A stretch of DNA of 64,000 bases from Paenibacillus massiliensis 2301065 = DSM 16942 (GCF_000377505.1 NZ_KB898188.1:62001-126000), one strand, 5' to 3'. Shown: positions 1 through 9,681, counted from the stretch's first letter. The notes: generated by a model from the letters alone, not told the origin. Translations and numbers: made by a program.

Positions 1-1049
1 CTGCGGGAGCACATGGAGAATGGACAGGACTGATGATGATTCGCGCCTACCATGAGAGCCGGGGAGAGCAGCGTACCAAAGTGATCGTACCGGACTCGTC
101 GCACGGTACCAATCCAGCCAGCGCTACGGTTGCGGGCTTCGAGACGGTGACGATCCCGTCTACTGCCGAAGGACTGGTAGATCTTGATGCACTCCGCACG
201 GCAGTAGGTACAGATACGGCGGCGCTCATGCTGACCAATCCGAATACACTCGGCTTGTTCGAGACGCAGATAACAGACATTGCTGACATTGTGCATGGAG
301 CAGGTGGACTGCTTTATTACGACGGTGCCAACTCCAATGCCATTATGGGTATTACTAGACCTGGAGACATGGGATTTGATGTAGTCCACCTCAACCTGCA
401 CAAGACGATGAGCACACCACACGGCGGAGGTGGACCCGGTGCAGGTCCGGTAGGTGTAAAGCAACTCCTCGTCCCTTTCCTTCCCAAACCACTGGTTGTG
501 AAGGATGAGCAAGGCAGCTATCATTGGGATACACAAGCAGACTCCTCCATTGGACGTGTCAAAGCCTACTATGGTAATTTTGGCATTCTGGTACGGGCCT
601 ATGCCTACATTCGTACCTATGGTCCATCTGGTCTGCGCAACGTATCCGAATGCGCCGTGCTGAACGCCAATTATATGATGCATCGGTTAGCTCCTTATTT
701 CGAGCTTCCTTATCCAGGCATCTGCAAGCATGAATTCGTCATGTCTGGCAAAGGCCTCAAGCAATATGGCGTCCGCACTCTGGATGTCGCGAAGCGGTTG
801 CTTGATTTTGGGTATCACCCGCCAACCGTATACTTCCCGCTGAATGTCGAGGAATGCATCATGATTGAACCCACCGAGACAGAGAGCAAGGAGACACTAG
901 ACGCGTTCATTAACACGATGATTCACATCGCCAAGGAAGCAGAGGAGAATTCTGAACTCGTGCTGAATGCTCCATATACAACGACTGTCACCCGTCTCGA
1001 CGAGACTACTGCTGCGCGGAAGCCTGTGCTGAATTGTGCGTGTAGTTAG
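1..1049 (+). CDS. gcvPB: Glycine dehydrogenase (decarboxylating) subunit 2, 3' part
   Basis: P-protein beta subunit of the glycine cleavage system; with GcvPA it decarboxylates glycine through pyridoxal phosphate and passes the aminomethyl group to GcvH. The frame is open to the window edge: residues [10 protein letters not shown] precede the first in-window ATG (33), so the true start lies outside. About 349 C-terminal residues are visible. The PLP-lysine region reads HLNLHKT, followed by a glycine-rich stretch ([11 protein letters not shown]) as in the family. The 3' end carries a hairpin with a T-rich tail. Identity is secure; only completeness is unknown. Confidence 0.95.
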   Translation, partial: AGAHGEWTGLMMIRAYHESRGEQRTKVIVPDSSHGTNPASATVAGFETVTIPSTAEGLVDLDALRTAVGTDTAALMLTNPNTLGLFETQITDIADIVHGAGGLLYYDGANSNAIMGITRPGDMGFDVVHLNLHKTMSTPHGGGGPGAGPVGVKQLLVPFLPKPLVVKDEQGSYHWDTQADSSIGRVKAYYGNFGILVRAYAYIRTYGPSGLRNVSECAVLNANYMMHRLAPYFELPYPGICKHEFVMSGKGLKQYGVRTLDVAKRLLDFGYHPPTVYFPLNVEECIMIEPTETESKETLDAFINTMIHIAKEAEENSELVLNAPYTTTVTRLDETTAARKPVLNCACS

Positions 1050-1158
1050 ACCTTCGGCAGCTTAAATCCCACCATAGAGGCGCTGCAAGCGTAAAGGTCT
1101 GTCGACAACCCTAATTATTATCATTGCAATGCCCAAGCATTGCAGAGTTCTTCTCCCT

Positions 1159-1204
1159 CATCCATCAGCAGGCCTATCAAGGGTGTTGATGGATGTTTTA
1201 TTTT
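1159..1204 (+). terminator. Terminator after gcvPB
   Basis: CATCCATCA (1159-1167) pairs with TGATGGATG (1187-1195), followed by TTTTATTTT. It lies about 110 bases after the gcvPB stop. Confidence 0.75.
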
Positions 1205-1223
1205 CATGTTTTGGGTGTGAACG

Positions 1224-1253
1224 TAAAAAAGCCGGTATCCTAGGATACCGGCT
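1224..1253 (-). terminator. Terminator after ptsI
   Basis: A perfect palindrome at 1230-1253 (arms AGCCGGTATCC and GGATACCGGCT). The minus-strand 3' side runs into a T-tract, complement of the A-run 1224-1230. It ends the minus-strand PTS operon and faces the gcvPB terminator. Confidence 0.85.
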
Positions 1254-1342
1254 GCCTTATCGGCGAAAGGTTAGATGTTGGAAAAAGACAAAATTACAGA
1301 CCTTTCAAAAAAACGGATGCTAAAGCTTGTCAAGTAGCGAGC

Positions 1343-3055
1343 TTAAGCTTGAATACCTTGTACCAGCTTCACGACTTGCTCAGCTGTCTGCATATTCAGC
1401 GCTTCTGCCGCCAGCTTCTCCATCTCTGCACGGGACAGCTTGGAGATCTGACTGCGAGCAGGCAGAATGGAAGTAGCACTCATGCTGAACTCGTCAAGAC
1501 CGAGGCCCACCAGCAATGGAATTGCTGTAGCATCGCCTGCCATCTCGCCACACATGCCAGCCCATTTGCCTTCGCGATGTGCTGCGTCAATGACCATTTT
1601 CACCAGACGAAGGATCGCCGGGTTGTATGGCTGATACAGGTAAGCGACACGTTCGTTCATACGGTCTGCAGCCATTGTATATTGGATCAGATCGTTGGTA
1701 CCGATACTGAAGAAGTCCACTTCTTTGGCGAACTGGTCTGCCAGTACAGCCGTCGAAGGAATTTCGACCATGATTCCAATCTGGATATCCTCAGATACTT
1801 CAGTTCCTTCAGCTACCAGCTTAGCCTTCTCTTCAAGCAGCAGAGCCTTCGCTTCACGGAATTCATCCAGTGTAGCAATCATCGGGAACATGACACGCAG
1901 ATTTCCGTATACGCTCGCACGCAGCAATGCACGCAGCTGTGTTCTGAAGATGTCTTGACGATCCAAGCAGAGACGTACCGCACGGAAGCCCAGGAACGGG
2001 TTCATTTCCTTCGGCAGATCCAGGTAAGGAAGCTCCTTGTCTCCACCGATATCAAGTGTACGCACAACTACAGGTTTGCCTTCCATTCTTTCAAGTACAG
2101 CCTTGTAAGCATTAAACTGTACATCCTCGGATGGTAGCTTGTCGCGGCCCATATACAGGAATTCTGTACGATACAGACCAACAGCCTCGCCACCGTTGTC
2201 GATAACGCCCGCTACATCGTTCGGTGTACCAATGTTCGCAGCAAGCTCCACATGGACACCATCTGTTGTAACGGTTGGTTGATCACGCAGCTTACGCCAT
2301 TCTTCACGCTGTACATCATAAGCCTGTTGCTTCGCACGATATTCAGCAATCACTTCATCCGAAGGATTAATGAACACATCTCCGTCCAGGCCGTCAACGA
2401 TGATCACATCACCATGCTTGGCTTCGGACATGATGCTCTTCGTCCCTACAACCGCTGGAATCTCCAGCGAGCGAGCCATGATTGCGGAGTGAGAAGTTCT
2501 GCCACCGATATTGGTAGCAAAGCCTTTGACGAATTCGCGGTTCAATTGTGCTGTGTCCGAAGGCGTCAAGTCTTCAGCCAGTACAATAGTCTCTTCACGA
2601 ATCTCGGCAGGGCTCATGAACTTCACGCCCAGCAGGTGATTCAGCACACGCTTCGTCACGTCACGCATGTCAGCGGCACGCTCTTGCAGATATGCACTCT
2701 TCATGTTTTCGAACATCGAGATGAACTGGTTAGCTGTCTCATTGAGTGCATGCTCTGCATTGACCATCTCATCGCTAATTTTAGCTTTGACCGGATCAAT
2801 CAGCTCAGGATCTTCGAGGATAAGCAGGTGAGACGCGAAAATCTCAGCCTTCTTCTCGCCCAGCTCCTGCAGCGTCTTTTCCTTGATCGCTTCCAGTTCG
2901 GTACGGGATGCTGCCAGCGCAGCATCCAGCTTGGCGATCTCCGCCGGTGCATCGGTTACTGTGCGCTTCTCTACAGAGTAATCAGGGTGCTCCAAGATAA
3001 ACGCCTTGGCAATTGCGATACCTGCGGAGGCCGCAATCCCTGAAATCTTATGCAT
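1343..3055 (-). CDS. ptsI: PTS Enzyme I (phosphoenolpyruvate-protein phosphotransferase)
   Basis: Cytoplasmic enzyme that takes phosphate from PEP and passes it to HPr, the first step of all PTS sugar uptake. It has 570 residues, the usual length. The phosphohistidine is H189 in the [11 protein letters not shown] segment. The C-terminal PEP-binding barrel carries the signature cysteine in GMCGEMAGD. The start ATG overlaps the end of ptsH by 8 bases (ATGCATAA is shared), so the two are translationally coupled. A strong terminator follows. No anomalies seen. Confidence 0.97.
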   Translation of the reverse strand: MHKISGIAASAGIAIAKAFILEHPDYSVEKRTVTDAPAEIAKLDAALAASRTELEAIKEKTLQELGEKKAEIFASHLLILEDPELIDPVKAKISDEMVNAEHALNETANQFISMFENMKSAYLQERAADMRDVTKRVLNHLLGVKFMSPAEIREETIVLAEDLTPSDTAQLNREFVKGFATNIGGRTSHSAIMARSLEIPAVVGTKSIMSEAKHGDVIIVDGLDGDVFINPSDEVIAEYRAKQQAYDVQREEWRKLRDQPTVTTDGVHVELAANIGTPNDVAGVIDNGGEAVGLYRTEFLYMGRDKLPSEDVQFNAYKAVLERMEGKPVVVRTLDIGGDKELPYLDLPKEMNPFLGFRAVRLCLDRQDIFRTQLRALLRASVYGNLRVMFPMIATLDEFREAKALLLEEKAKLVAEGTEVSEDIQIGIMVEIPSTAVLADQFAKEVDFFSIGTNDLIQYTMAADRMNERVAYLYQPYNPAILRLVKMVIDAAHREGKWAGMCGEMAGDATAIPLLVGLGLDEFSMSATSILPARSQISKLSRAEMEKLAAEALNMQTAEQVVKLVQGIQA

Positions 3056-3323
3056 GTACTTCGCCCAGCCCTTCCTTAACCATTACATCTTCCAAAGCTT
3101 GCAGAGCTGCTGCAGCTTCAGCGCCCTCACAGATGATGTTGATGGTGTCGCCTTGCTCAAGACCAAGGGACAATACTCCCAGGATGGATTTCAAAGTTAC
3201 TTTTTTGCCGTTAGCTTCAGCAAAGGATTCTGCACCGCTGAATTTGTTAGCTGTGTTTACCAGAGCTGTTGCTGGGCGTGCATGGATACCGTCTTCGTCC
3301 GTAATTTTGAATGTTTTTTGCAT
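3048..3323 (-). CDS. ptsH: Phosphocarrier protein HPr
   Basis: Small PTS phosphocarrier. Phospho-His is H14 (GIHARPAT) and the HPrK/P regulatory serine is S46 (TLKSILG), so both sugar transport and CcpA-type catabolite control are available. I chose the ATG at 3323 (MQKTFK, 91 aa) because AAGGCGGG stands 9 bases upstream. An ATG two codons earlier is too close to it. There is one extra residue between H14 and S46 relative to B. subtilis HPr. The gene lies between the EIIBA gene and ptsI. Confidence 0.97.
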   Translation of the reverse strand: MQKTFKITDEDGIHARPATALVNTANKFSGAESFAEANGKKVTLKSILGVLSLGLEQGDTINIICEGAEAAAALQALEDVMVKEGLGEVHA

Positions 3324-3489
3324 AATCATCTTCCCGCCTTTTTTAAAATATATTATGGAGTTAATCATTAGGCTATGAATGGCCTTATATAGAAACTGCA
3401 CCGCCGAAAGTAGCAGCTCTATAAGAGCTCTGCTCGAACGGGCATGTTTTCACAATGTTATTAACCTACTTAGTGCCTACTTAACGCGC

Positions 3490-4314
3490 TTAACACGTTT
3501 TCCAAGTGAACGTAACAATATCTTCCTCACCAGCGACAAGCTCACCGGATTTGTTCAGCATCACGGCTACCTCTTCCGGCAGATTCATGAAGATTACAGA
3601 GGATACGCTGGATCTTGCTTGCTCACGAATAACGTCCAGATCGAACTGGATAATCGGCTGTCCTGCCGCCACCAGCTCATCCTCCTCAACGAGAAGCTCA
3701 AAGCCCTGACCACGTAGCTTGACGGTACCAACACCTATATGAACGAGTACCTCTTTTCCACCATCTGATAGGATGGTAACAGCATGCTGCGTCGGAAAGA
3801 CGTTGGCAATCCGTCCATATACCGGAGATACGACAAGTCCACTATGAGGTATTACCCCAAATCCATCCCCTGTCATTCGATTGGAAAATACAGGATCAGG
3901 CACTTGACCAAGGTCCAGCAGTTCACCCTGCATAGGCATGACGACAATCTCATGTAGAAGCTGCCGATCCTGCTGCATAGAATGCAAATGTCCTTGTAGT
4001 GGCTCAGGCTGACGTCCAGCCATGATGTCCTGCATACGGGATTTCAGTAGCTCCGATACAAGACCGTACACCACCTGAAAATGGTTCTCTATAATCTGGA
4101 TGCCAGCAGCACCTAGTCCCTCCAGCATAACATAGTGTACGACAGATGCGTCCTTGACTTCAACTCGCAGCCGTGTGATACAGCAATCCAGATGCTCAAT
4201 GTTAGCCGGTCCCCCAAAGGCTTCCAGCAATGCTCCCGGAAGTGCTTCCATAGCTTCTTCGGATAAGTTCTCCGGGATATAAGGCCGTGAATTTCCGAAA
4301 CGCTTGTGGAACAT
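3490..4314 (-). CDS. Glucose-family PTS EIIB-EIIA protein without EIIC
   Basis: A 274-aa soluble protein with two phosphotransfer domains of the glucose/GlcNAc family. EIIB (about residues 25-95) has the phospho-cysteine C45 in CCITRLRV. EIIA (about 125-265) matches the Crr fold, with H177 (TQHAV) and active-site H192 (VLVHIG). B. subtilis PtsG is about 700 aa in order C-B-A; here the membrane EIIC channel is wholly missing and no remnant lies upstream. Start ATG 4314 has AGGAGGA 10 bases upstream; one codon earlier is a TTG. It sits downstream of glcT behind a RAT/terminator leader and ahead of ptsH. It could serve an EIIC encoded elsewhere, or act in regulation. Confidence 0.88.
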   Translation of the reverse strand: MFHKRFGNSRPYIPENLSEEAMEALPGALLEAFGGPANIEHLDCCITRLRVEVKDASVVHYVMLEGLGAAGIQIIENHFQVVYGLVSELLKSRMQDIMAGRQPEPLQGHLHSMQQDRQLLHEIVVMPMQGELLDLGQVPDPVFSNRMTGDGFGVIPHSGLVVSPVYGRIANVFPTQHAVTILSDGGKEVLVHIGVGTVKLRGQGFELLVEEDELVAAGQPIIQFDLDVIREQARSSVSSVIFMNLPEEVAVMLNKSGELVAGEEDIVTFTWKTC

Positions 4315-4364
4315 CAACGAGCTTTCCTCCTAGTCGTGTTGCGAGAACAGTTGCACAACTGCGC

Positions 4365-4461
4365 AAAAAAGGCATCAGTTAACAAAGTGACAGTTATAGC
4401 CTTTGGAATGTATCTTTCCCATTATAGCTATATCCAATCATACTTTAATCAACTCATGCCT
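4365..4461 (-). terminator. GlcT-controlled attenuator terminator in the EIIBA leader
   Basis: On the minus strand AGGCATGAGTT (4461-4451) can pair with AACTGATGCCT (4380-4370), a 10 of 11 match, followed directly by a T-run (4370-4365). The 5' arm lies inside the RAT, so antiterminator and terminator exclude each other. The large loop may hold its own weak stem. Confidence 0.7.
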
Positions 4462-4484
4462 GATCGAATCAGTAACACGTATCG
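4451..4484 (-). promoter_or_regulatory. RAT (ribonucleic antiterminator) for GlcT
   Basis: The minus strand reads ACGTGTTACTGATTCG followed by ATCAGGCATGAG, as I recall the B. subtilis ptsG RAT bound by GlcT. It lies between a good promoter and the EIIBA start and overlaps the terminator arm. Binding of unphosphorylated GlcT should allow read-through into EIIBA-ptsH-ptsI. Confidence 0.82.
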
Positions 4485-4530
4485 TTATGCAATTATTCAT
4501 GCACATTCAATAAATCTAAGAACAAGGCTA

Positions 4531-4560
4531 ATTATAGCACGAAGCCTTCAGAGTTTGCAA
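4531..4560 (-). promoter_or_regulatory. Promoter of the EIIBA-ptsHI operon
   Basis: TTGCAA (4560-4555), 18-base spacer, TATAAT (4536-4531) on the minus strand. It lies within the 3' flank of glcT, about 45 bases upstream of the RAT. Confidence 0.7.
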
Positions 4561-4590
4561 CCTGATGTTCTCTTGTGCTTGGTGAGATCT

Positions 4591-5451
4591 TTAACCAGAG
4601 TATTCTTGCTCCTTGCGCTGTTGTAAACGCTGTAAATGCATAGTTAAATAGCTCACTTCCGCAGCATATACAGGCAATCCCAGCCGCTTCTCCATAATCT
4701 TCGTCAGCTTCCAGGCAAGCGTGTACATTTCAGGATACTCCGAGCTCATCAGCTTATCCAGCTTGTGCATTTGCTCCACCGCTTCCCCACGCCGGACACG
4801 CTCGATCACGAAGCGCAGATGGGTTAACAGGCGTGAGTAATCCAAGGAATCGACAGGAATATTATATTCCAATGCATCCTCTACAATCGTCACTAGATCC
4901 GTAATCAACGCTGAATGCTCACGCACCTGAGAAATATGTTGATTCGTCATCGCACTATATATATGCAAAGCTACAAAGCCAATTTCATCCTGTCCCAAAT
5001 CGATTCCAAGACGATCACGTATCAAGTGAATTGCATATTCCGCCATTCGATACTCCTCGGGATAGATCTCTCTGGTCTCGTATAGAAAGGGATTATGAAT
5101 AATGATCCCCTGCTCCTTGCGCTTTAAGGCGAATGCAATATGATCCGTAATGGCAATATGAATATGTTCATTCAAAGGCACGCGAACCTGACCTTCGATA
5201 TGGTGAATAACCTCACCGATGATCTCAATCAGTCGCTCGTCGACCTGAGGAATAAGCTGCTTGTACTGCTCCTGCTCCTCTTGGTTGGTGAGAATGAACA
5301 TCTTCTCCACCGATTCCAGCGATATATGGTCATTGGACTTTCGATTGAAGCCAATTCCCTTCCCGATAACGACGACCTCCTGATCATCAGGACGCACGCC
5401 AATAATAACATTGTTGTTTAATACCTTGACCACTTGTAGGCTGCTCACCAT
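4591..5451 (-). CDS. glcT: PTS-regulated transcriptional antiterminator, BglG family (GlcT)
   Basis: RNA-binding antiterminator of 286 aa. The N-terminal CAT domain (about 1-60) begins MVSSLQVVKVLNNNV and is followed by two PTS regulation domains (about 65-170 and 175-280) with the conserved phosphorylatable histidines, for example in NEHIHIAITDHIAFA. When glucose PTS flux is high it is unphosphorylated and binds a RAT. Such a RAT lies immediately downstream, ahead of the EIIBA gene. Start ATG 5451 follows AGGTG; an in-frame GTG two codons earlier is less well placed. The name GlcT rests on the target RAT and the neighbouring genes. Confidence 0.9.
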   Translation of the reverse strand: MVSSLQVVKVLNNNVIIGVRPDDQEVVVIGKGIGFNRKSNDHISLESVEKMFILTNQEEQEQYKQLIPQVDERLIEIIGEVIHHIEGQVRVPLNEHIHIAITDHIAFALKRKEQGIIIHNPFLYETREIYPEEYRMAEYAIHLIRDRLGIDLGQDEIGFVALHIYSAMTNQHISQVREHSALITDLVTIVEDALEYNIPVDSLDYSRLLTHLRFVIERVRRGEAVEQMHKLDKLMSSEYPEMYTLAWKLTKIMEKRLGLPVYAAEVSYLTMHLQRLQQRKEQEYSG

Positions 5452-5498
5452 CCGCACCTCTTTTGCTCCAACTCTCGCACTTACAGGGTGTCTCGCTT

Positions 5499-5527
5499 AA
5501 GGTAACAAAATTTTCAGTAGAGGTCAA
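5499..5527 (-). promoter_or_regulatory. Probable promoter of glcT
   Basis: TTGACC (5527-5522), 17-base spacer, TACCTT (5504-5499) on the minus strand, about 50 bases ahead of the start codon. The -35 is good and the -10 weak. Confidence 0.5.
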
Positions 5528-5570
5528 TAGAGGTACATCTCGCAGGCCCCTGATTACGTCAGGAACAACG

Positions 5571-5614
5571 GACAGCCCGCCTGGCAGAAGGAAAGTCCTT
5601 TGCAGGGGGCTGTC
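5571..5614 (-). terminator. Long hairpin after the flotillin gene
   Basis: GACAGCCC (5571-5578) pairs with GGGCTGTC (5607-5614), and the inner part also pairs. It lies 45 bases past the flotillin stop. No clear T-run follows, so it is a probable terminator or processing stem. A smaller hairpin CCTGA-TTACG-TCAGG lies at 5549-5563. Confidence 0.5.
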
Positions 5615-5660
5615 GCCAAATTCATATCAAATTATGAATTAGTCCTTAGACCGACTAAGA

Positions 5661-7250
5661 CTATTCTTCAATTCGACGCTTCCCTGACTCTGACGGAGCT
5701 TGCTCGGTAGCAGGAACTGCTGTTACCGTCGATGCTGCTCCATCAGTCGGCACCGTGAATGCAGGTGTACCCGTTTTACCTTTGGTAAGTCCATGGATCA
5801 GACTCTCCACGTCAATTCCGGACACGCTCTTCAGCATCTCTGGGGCCGTGGACATCAGTTCTGTAACATAATTGCTTACTCTGGCAGCTCCAGCGCCATC
5901 TCCCTTGCCTGTATCAACGACGGTCAGCTTCTCAATAGAGGCGATTGGCTCTGCAATTTTGCCAGCCAGCTCAGGCAGCATTTTGACAATGATATCGAGC
6001 ACGGCAGCCTCTCCGAACTTCTGGAAGGCCTCGGCAAGCTTTTCCTTCGCTTCGGCTTCAGCCAGACCACGCAGTCGGATAACTTCCGCATCAGCAGTAC
6101 CTTTGGCAAGCTCAGCATCCGCAACCGCCTGACCTTCGAGCCGTTTTTGCTCGGCTGTAGCCTTGGCTTGTGTCTCAATGGAGTACTGTACCGCATCAGC
6201 TTCCCGCATTTTACGCGCCTTATCCGCTTCGGCAGCTTGCTCGACCGCGTAACGGTCTGCTTCAGCCTTCTTCTTCACCTCAGCATCATACTGCTTCTCG
6301 CGCACTTGAATTTCCTTGCCCTGAATATCGATCTCCCGCTCCTTGCGCACGAGCTCGACCTTCATTTGCTCCTCAACCACGGTCTGCTTGGCACGCGCCT
6401 CCTGGATATGATAGGCCTGATCCGCTTCGGCCTTGGCCGTATCCTGATCCTTCTTAAACGCAGCGACCTTCAGTTCCTTATCCTTCTCAGCCTCAGCAAT
6501 GTTGGTATCCCGTAACAGCTCAGCCTTTTGACCCTCTTGCTCGGCACGCGCCTTCTGAATCCGCGCATCCCGAACAGCCTCAGCTTCTGCAATCTCTGCA
6601 TCACGTTTGACTGCTGCAATCCGCGGTTTACCGAGCGCATCCAGGTAGCCATGCTTATCACGTACATCCTTAATTGTGAACGAGACAATTTGCAGTCCCA
6701 TTTTCTTCAAATCACGCGCAGCGACGCCCTGTACCTCCTGAGCAAACCGATCACGATTACGATATACCTCTTCTACAGTCATCGTCCCCAATATCGCACG
6801 CAGATGACCTTCAAGTACTTCCTGGGCTTCGCTTCTCAGCGCCTCAAGCGGCTTGCCGATGAACTGTTCAGCAGCAGTAGCCACATCCTCGATGGAGCTA
6901 CCCACCTTGATAATAGCAACTCCGTCTGCAATAACAGGAACCCCTTGCTCCGTATATACTTCAGGAGTCGTCACATCGAGCTTGTGTGACAGCAAGGAAA
7001 TGAATTCGGATTGCTGAAAGATTGGCCAAATGAACGCACCGCCACCACGCACAATCTTGATTTTCCGACCCGAATCGTCCTCAGAGATGTTCTTGTTTCC
7101 CAGAAAGGACCCCGTTACGATCATCGCCTCATCCGGGCCAACCGTCTTATAACGGGCCCAGAACGCAATACCCATAACCACAATCACAGCTACTACAATA
7201 CCGGGAATAAGTATTACATCCATGTTAATCAAATCCTGCATGTTCTTCAT
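5661..7250 (-). CDS. floT: Flotillin-like membrane scaffold protein (FloT/YuaG)
   Basis: Membrane microdomain scaffold. An N-terminal hydrophobic hairpin or TM segment (about residues 12-34) leads into an SPFH/Band 7 domain (about 36-200). A long Ala/Glu/Lys-rich coiled coil (about 205-400) follows, with the repeated EAEA/KAEA pattern, then a helical flotillin tail with a Pro/Thr/Ser-rich end. At 529 aa it is near B. subtilis FloT in length. The start is taken at ATG 7250 (MKNMQDL); an ATG three codons on is also possible. The NfeD gene is 21 bases upstream, and the pair shares a SigW-like promoter, suggesting cell-envelope stress control. Confidence 0.94.
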   Translation of the reverse strand: MKNMQDLINMDVILIPGIVVAVIVVMGIAFWARYKTVGPDEAMIVTGSFLGNKNISEDDSGRKIKIVRGGGAFIWPIFQQSEFISLLSHKLDVTTPEVYTEQGVPVIADGVAIIKVGSSIEDVATAAEQFIGKPLEALRSEAQEVLEGHLRAILGTMTVEEVYRNRDRFAQEVQGVAARDLKKMGLQIVSFTIKDVRDKHGYLDALGKPRIAAVKRDAEIAEAEAVRDARIQKARAEQEGQKAELLRDTNIAEAEKDKELKVAAFKKDQDTAKAEADQAYHIQEARAKQTVVEEQMKVELVRKEREIDIQGKEIQVREKQYDAEVKKKAEADRYAVEQAAEADKARKMREADAVQYSIETQAKATAEQKRLEGQAVADAELAKGTADAEVIRLRGLAEAEAKEKLAEAFQKFGEAAVLDIIVKMLPELAGKIAEPIASIEKLTVVDTGKGDGAGAARVSNYVTELMSTAPEMLKSVSGIDVESLIHGLTKGKTGTPAFTVPTDGAASTVTAVPATEQAPSESGKRRIEE

Positions 7251-7271
7251 CCTCTCCCCTATGTATTCGTC

Positions 7272-7793
7272 TTACACATTAAGATCAGAGACAACCAACA
7301 CACCATCAGTGACTTCTATGACCACTACGCGGGTACCTGCAGCAAGCGGCTTATGCTCGAAGCTTGATGCTGTATGGATCGTATTTGCCGCCCCCAGCTT
7401 CACCATGACCTCTCCGAAGCCCTTGGCGGGCACAGGAATCGTAATCTCTCCAATCTTCCCGCCCAGCTCCTTCATGGAAAAGCCAGTAGATACTTCACTG
7501 TTCATCATGGGCTTCACAAATGCAAGGAACACCACCACAGCAACCAGGAAAGCGATCAACAGGGCTGCAATCAAGACGGCTGTACTCCCCAGGTTCGTGT
7601 ATTTGCTTAGTAAAATACCGGCTCCGCCAAATGTCGTAGCCGCTCCTGCCAGTACTACAGGATTGAGCCAATCAATACCAGCCAGATCGAATACGCCATC
7701 AAGCCAGCTACCTAGCACATCGCCAATCAATACACTTACAATTGTAAAGAGCGCTCCGCCGATCAAGAATCCCCAGAAGACCGTTTCCAGCAT
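7272..7793 (-). CDS. yuaF: NfeD-family membrane protein (YuaF-like)
   Basis: A 173-aa partner of flotillin. Three to four hydrophobic segments (about residues 4-25, 45-65 and 70-100) precede a C-terminal OB-fold NfeD domain (about 110-173, ending GVLVVSDLNV). B. subtilis YuaF has almost the same length and the same gene order with floT. Start ATG 7793 (MLETVFWG) follows AAAGGAGG; longer in-frame readings upstream lack a ribosome site. A SigW-type promoter lies 45-70 bases ahead. Confidence 0.92.
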   Translation of the reverse strand: MLETVFWGFLIGGALFTIVSVLIGDVLGSWLDGVFDLAGIDWLNPVVLAGAATTFGGAGILLSKYTNLGSTAVLIAALLIAFLVAVVVFLAFVKPMMNSEVSTGFSMKELGGKIGEITIPVPAKGFGEVMVKLGAANTIHTASSFEHKPLAAGTRVVVIEVTDGVLVVSDLNV

Positions 7794-7835
7794 AACCAGA
7801 CCTCCTTTGTCCGTCGCTGATCTTATATCAATACA

Positions 7836-7862
7836 TACGTATGTTGCCAATGCTAAGTTTCA
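7836..7862 (-). promoter_or_regulatory. SigW-type promoter for yuaF-floT
   Basis: TGAAAC (7862-7857), 17-base spacer, CGTA (7839-7836) on the minus strand match the ECF SigW consensus TGAAAC-N16/17-CGTA. In B. subtilis the yuaF-floT operon is a known SigW target, which supports the reading. Confidence 0.75.
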
Positions 7863-8152
7863 GATATTTTCCTAAAGTTCGAATTATTACCCAGCTAATC
7901 CTCTGAATCCCTGAATATGAAATACTCATTCTGTCGCTTCATCATCTATATATCTTACCTAAAATGTAATATTACGTCTATGACTTTACGACTCATATCC
8001 ATTCTACCTTCTCAATGAACGACAAAAAACCGGCAGTCTTATCCAAGACCGCCAGTTCCTGCAAGGCTACTTTGTTAAGCTGCTACTCGTTCAGCTGCCA
8101 TTGGCCGAGTAGTAGAACATAGTACGCATTGTAAATATGAAGTGTAAGTATA
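7863..8152. other. Non-coding gap between adh and yuaF
   Basis: AT-rich stretch with no supported reading frame. It contains only the adh terminator (8024-8057). Confidence 0.6.
8024..8057 (-). terminator. Terminator after the alcohol dehydrogenase gene
   Basis: AACTGGCGGTCTT pairs with AAGACTGCCGGTT (13 bp including G-U pairs, 4-base loop) on the minus strand, followed by TTTT. It lies about 95 bases past the stop. Confidence 0.8.
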
Positions 8153-9316
8153 CTACAACGAAGCTTGATAGATGCTGACTACATCCTCACGCTGCAGTTT
8201 CTTGAAGTTGCCGAATGGTCCAAAGCGCATCGCTTTGTCTGCCATCAGTTCAATGTCCTTATCCGTAATATCGTAGTCTGCCAGACGACTTGGCGCACCA
8301 ATCGAGCTCCAGAAGCTGCGCAGCGCTTCAATGCCCTCTTCAGCAACCTGACGCTCAGATTTGCCCTCAGCATTCACATTGAACACATGAACAGCCATAC
8401 GTGCGAAACGCTCAGGCTTCACGTCGATATTGTGCTTCATCCAGTTCGGGAACAGAATGGCCAGACCACCACCATGCGGAATGTCGTACACAGCAGATAC
8501 AGCATGCTCAATATTGTGCGTTGCCCAGTCACCAGCCAGCCCCATGTTCAGGAATCCGTTCAGTGCCATGGTACCACAGAACATAACCGTCTCGCGCAGC
8601 TCGTAATTGTCGAGATCATCCACCAGCTTCGGCGCTGCCTCGATAACAGCACGCAGAATGGTCTCACACCAACCCAACTGTACCGGGGTGTTCGTATCCA
8701 AGTGGAAGTAGTGCTCAAGGACGTGAGACATCATGTCCACCATACCGTATACTGTCTGATCTCTAGGCAAAGAGAAGGTGTACGTCGGGTCCAAGATGGA
8801 GAACGCAGGGTATACCAGAGGGCTACCCCAACCTAGCTTCTCCTGAGTAACTTCATTGGTGATCACTGAGCCTGAGTTCATCTCGGAGCCCGTTGCAGCC
8901 ATCGTCAGCACAGTTCCGTATGGAAGTGCTGCCGTCGGTACAGCCTTACGCTCAACGAAATCCCACATATCGCCATCATATTTCGCACCAACCGCGATTG
9001 CCTTCGTACAATCCAGCACACTGCCTCCACCTACAGCAAGGATGAAGTCAATGTCATGCTGCTTGCACAGCTCGACACCCTTATGTACCGTAGCCAGACG
9101 CGGATTGGGCTCGACACCTGCGAGCTCTGTAATCTCTACCTCAGCTTGCTTGAGGAAGCCGATGACTTCTTCATAGAGGCCGCTGCGCTTGATGCTACCA
9201 CCACCGTAGACCAGCAGTACGCGCTTACCGTACTTTGGAATTTCCCGAGTCAATACTTCAAGCTTGCCCTGACCAAAAATAAGACGAGTAGGATTATGGA
9301 ATTCAAATGCTCTCAT
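8153..9316 (-). CDS. Iron-containing alcohol dehydrogenase (butanol dehydrogenase type)
   Basis: NAD(P)H-dependent reduction of aldehydes such as butanal; family of B. subtilis YugJ/YugK and clostridial BdhA. 387 aa from ATG 9316 ([17 protein letters not shown]). An upstream ATG eight codons earlier has no Shine-Dalgarno and GGAGG falls between the two. The nucleotide loop GGGS(V/I) occurs twice ([16 protein letters not shown]). The metal-binding region has DMMSHVLEH and, further on, [18 protein letters not shown]. Monocistronic, with its own terminator. Confidence 0.93.
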   Translation of the reverse strand: MRAFEFHNPTRLIFGQGKLEVLTREIPKYGKRVLLVYGGGSIKRSGLYEEVIGFLKQAEVEITELAGVEPNPRLATVHKGVELCKQHDIDFILAVGGGSVLDCTKAIAVGAKYDGDMWDFVERKAVPTAALPYGTVLTMAATGSEMNSGSVITNEVTQEKLGWGSPLVYPAFSILDPTYTFSLPRDQTVYGMVDMMSHVLEHYFHLDTNTPVQLGWCETILRAVIEAAPKLVDDLDNYELRETVMFCGTMALNGFLNMGLAGDWATHNIEHAVSAVYDIPHGGGLAILFPNWMKHNIDVKPERFARMAVHVFNVNAEGKSERQVAEEGIEALRSFWSSIGAPSRLADYDITDKDIELMADKAMRFGPFGNFKKLQREDVVSIYQASL

Positions 9317-9681
9317 CGTGGATGTTCGCCTCCGATTCATTTCTTAATTTCACTTCTTGGTTCTACTTCTTCGTTTTACTTCTTGGTTTGTTCTTAACCA
9401 GCGTTCATGCCACGCACTCATACATTATAACGCTTTTAGACACAAAATAACAAATCTCAGTATATTGCGCACGATTTAATGACGAAGTATTGGTATGTTT
9501 TTTAGAAGTACAGCAATCAGGAATATTCAATATTGCTCTGAATAAAGGAACAACAGATTGCACTGCATAGATGAACAACACAAAGAGCAAGTCCTGCTTC
9601 TGCAGCAGAGCTTGCCCTTCGTGTATAATTTGATATGGATTATCAATTAATTATCACTTTAGATAATCACACTTGAGACAA
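9317..9681. other. Non-coding gap with galT terminator
   Basis: AT-rich, no convincing gene. A 61-codon minus-strand frame at 9405-9590 has no ribosome site and no family resemblance. The only clear element is the hairpin at 9587-9615. Confidence 0.5.
9587..9615 (-). terminator. Probable terminator of galE-galT
   Basis: GCAAG and CTGCT pair with AGCAG and CTTGC across a short loop. On the minus strand the stem is followed by TCTTTGTGTT. It lies about 70 bases past the galT stop. Confidence 0.55.

Noticed and set aside
1349..3043. Long plus-strand ORFs opposite ptsI (262 and 263 codons)
   Set aside because: Shadows of ptsI; His- and Cys-rich nonsense with no ribosome sites or family motifs.
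5700..6989. Plus-strand ORFs opposite the flotillin gene
   Set aside because: They arise from the repetitive coiled-coil codons of floT; no start signals.
9405..9590. 61-codon minus-strand ORF in the gap below adh
   Set aside because: No ribosome site, no recognisable family, lies in AT-rich intergenic DNA.
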